Assembly (NCBI RefSeq): GCF_943913055.1
Contig: NZ_CALTWS010000185.1
Coordinates: forward strand, 1 to 5,269
DNA: 5,269 bases
Source of the DNA: an uncultured Brevundimonas sp.
GTDB lineage: Bacteria; Pseudomonadota; Alphaproteobacteria; Caulobacterales; Caulobacteraceae
Direction of reading: 5' to 3'
Below the pieces are notes generated by a model. The model worked only from the letters and a program-made list of their open reading frames with translations, did no database searches and was not told where the DNA came from. The position numbers and the translations under genes are program-made. Position 1 is the stretch's first letter, and every line of letters starts with the position of its first letter. Of the stretch, positions 4,722 to 5,269 are shown one piece after another.

Positions 4722-5111
4722 GTGTCGACCATCCAGACCAACAGCTATCGTCGTCCGCGCGATCATTTCGAGCCCGAAGACAACGACCCTCAGGAGCAGC
4801 GACGCATTCGCGGCCTGCTGGAGCAGATCGACTATTCCGCCTTCATCGCCAATCGCGAGGTGGTCAGCCAGATGCTGCCGCCGCTCGATCCGGCGGTGTT
4901 CCAGCGCCTGGCCGTTCTGACGGCGACATCCCGGGCCAAATGGGTCGCCGAGGCGTTGCGCCTGTCGGAATCAGGGGCACCCGCCACGCCGGACCAAGTC
5001 GCTCGCCTGACCTCGGCCCGCACCGCCTATGAGGAGCTGGGCGAGGCCTATGAGGGTCTGCGCCGCATGGTCGAGCGCGGCTATGTGGCGATCAAGTCCC
5101 CGCCGGGCTGA
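4722..5111 (+). CDS. Conserved-looking hypothetical protein of 129 residues, helical
   Basis: I do not recognise this protein. It starts at GTG and begins MSTIQTNSYRRPRDHFEPED. The first 30 residues are polar and charged and probably disordered. A first helical part (25-50) follows, then the segment MLPPLDPAVFQRLAVLTATS and a helix with AKWVAEALRLSES (72-84). After a short A/P/T linker, a long amphipathic helix runs from about 90 to 118 (VARLTSARTAYEELGEAYEGLRRMVERG). There is no signal peptide, membrane helix or metal-binding cysteine, so it is probably cytosolic, perhaps acting through helix-helix contacts. It lies 55 bases downstream of the thioesterase on the same strand and could be cotranscribed with it. 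Base composition and codon use match the neighbours, which supports a real resident gene. Confidence 0.75.
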   Translation: MSTIQTNSYRRPRDHFEPEDNDPQEQRRIRGLLEQIDYSAFIANREVVSQMLPPLDPAVFQRLAVLTATSRAKWVAEALRLSESGAPATPDQVARLTSARTAYEELGEAYEGLRRMVERGYVAIKSPPG

Positions 5112-5128
5112 CGGCCTTTCTCTGAACC

Positions 5129-5269
5129 CTAGTCCAGCGGCTGTGGCCGGGTAACGACAGGCGCGTCCGGGTCGCTGCTGGGCGGGGCTGCCGTCGTCGG
5201 AGCCGGACCGGCGGGCGGCGTGGGCGCGATCTCGATCACGACAGGCGGCGGCGTCTGTGCCGGAGCGGG
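5129..5269 (-). CDS. Proline-rich C-terminal tail of a leftward gene; 5' part lies beyond the right edge
   Basis: Reverse-strand reading from base 5269 gives 46 residues ending RPQPLD before a TAG stop (5129-5131). The segment starts PAPAQTPPPVVIEIAP and contains 16 prolines plus many Ala and Thr. Such low-complexity tails are common at the ends of periplasmic or envelope proteins (for example TonB-like, lipoprotein or peptidoglycan-linked proteins), but nothing here identifies the family. A single open frame to the window edge, with normal spacing to the convergent neighbour (17 bases), supports a real gene end. An antisense chance reading in G+C-rich DNA remains possible because the window cuts it off. 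Confidence 0.5.
   Translation of the reverse strand, partial: PAPAQTPPPVVIEIAPTPPAGPAPTTAAPPSSDPDAPVVTRPQPLD

Overview
The window is GC-rich and gene-dense. Several proteins (BioB, the NDUFS6-type CHCC zinc finger, the bacterial-type S-adenosylhomocysteinase with its extra loop) look alphaproteobacterial. Codon use, the twin-arginine small protein and the promoter style suggest Caulobacterales, perhaps Brevundimonas or Caulobacter. That assignment is inference from protein resemblance, not a database result. The segment looks like ordinary chromosome: I see no insertion sequence, phage gene, CRISPR array, tRNA or rRNA.

Layout, left to right. (1) The N-terminal 254 codons of ahcY (S-adenosylhomocysteinase) run leftward off the window. 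(2) A 150-bp divergent gap holds a recognisable ahcY promoter, an 18-bp imperfect palindrome resembling the methionine-cycle (SahR-type) operator, and a promoter placed so that bioB may be transcribed without a leader. (3) bioB (biotin synthase) runs rightward, followed by a small exported twin-arginine-signal protein whose mature part looks FliL-like. (4) A YadG-type ABC ATPase runs leftward, convergent with the Tat-signal gene (8 bp apart) and with no permease beside it. (5) A divergent regulatory gap has a TTGACA promoter and a cluster of TGTC/GACA half-sites. (6) A rightward group follows: a two-TM small membrane protein, a strong hairpin after it, a CHCC zinc-finger protein, a PaaI/hotdog thioesterase with its own apparently leaderless promoter, and an unrecognised 129-residue protein with a GTG start. 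(7) At the right edge lies the proline-rich C-terminal end of a leftward gene.

Functionally, ahcY recycles the S-adenosylhomocysteine left by methyltransferases, and bioB consumes S-adenosylmethionine as a radical source. They share a regulatory gap, but the operator-like palindrome sits against the ahcY promoter. The remaining genes do not form one obvious pathway. I found no convincing new multi-gene system. The best leads are the palindrome, the two possible leaderless genes, the FliL-like Tat-signal protein, and the orphan ABC ATPase facing a two-TM protein across a repeat-rich promoter region. No gene-free stretch exceeds 300 bases; the longest are the gaps at 763-912 and 3361-3545.
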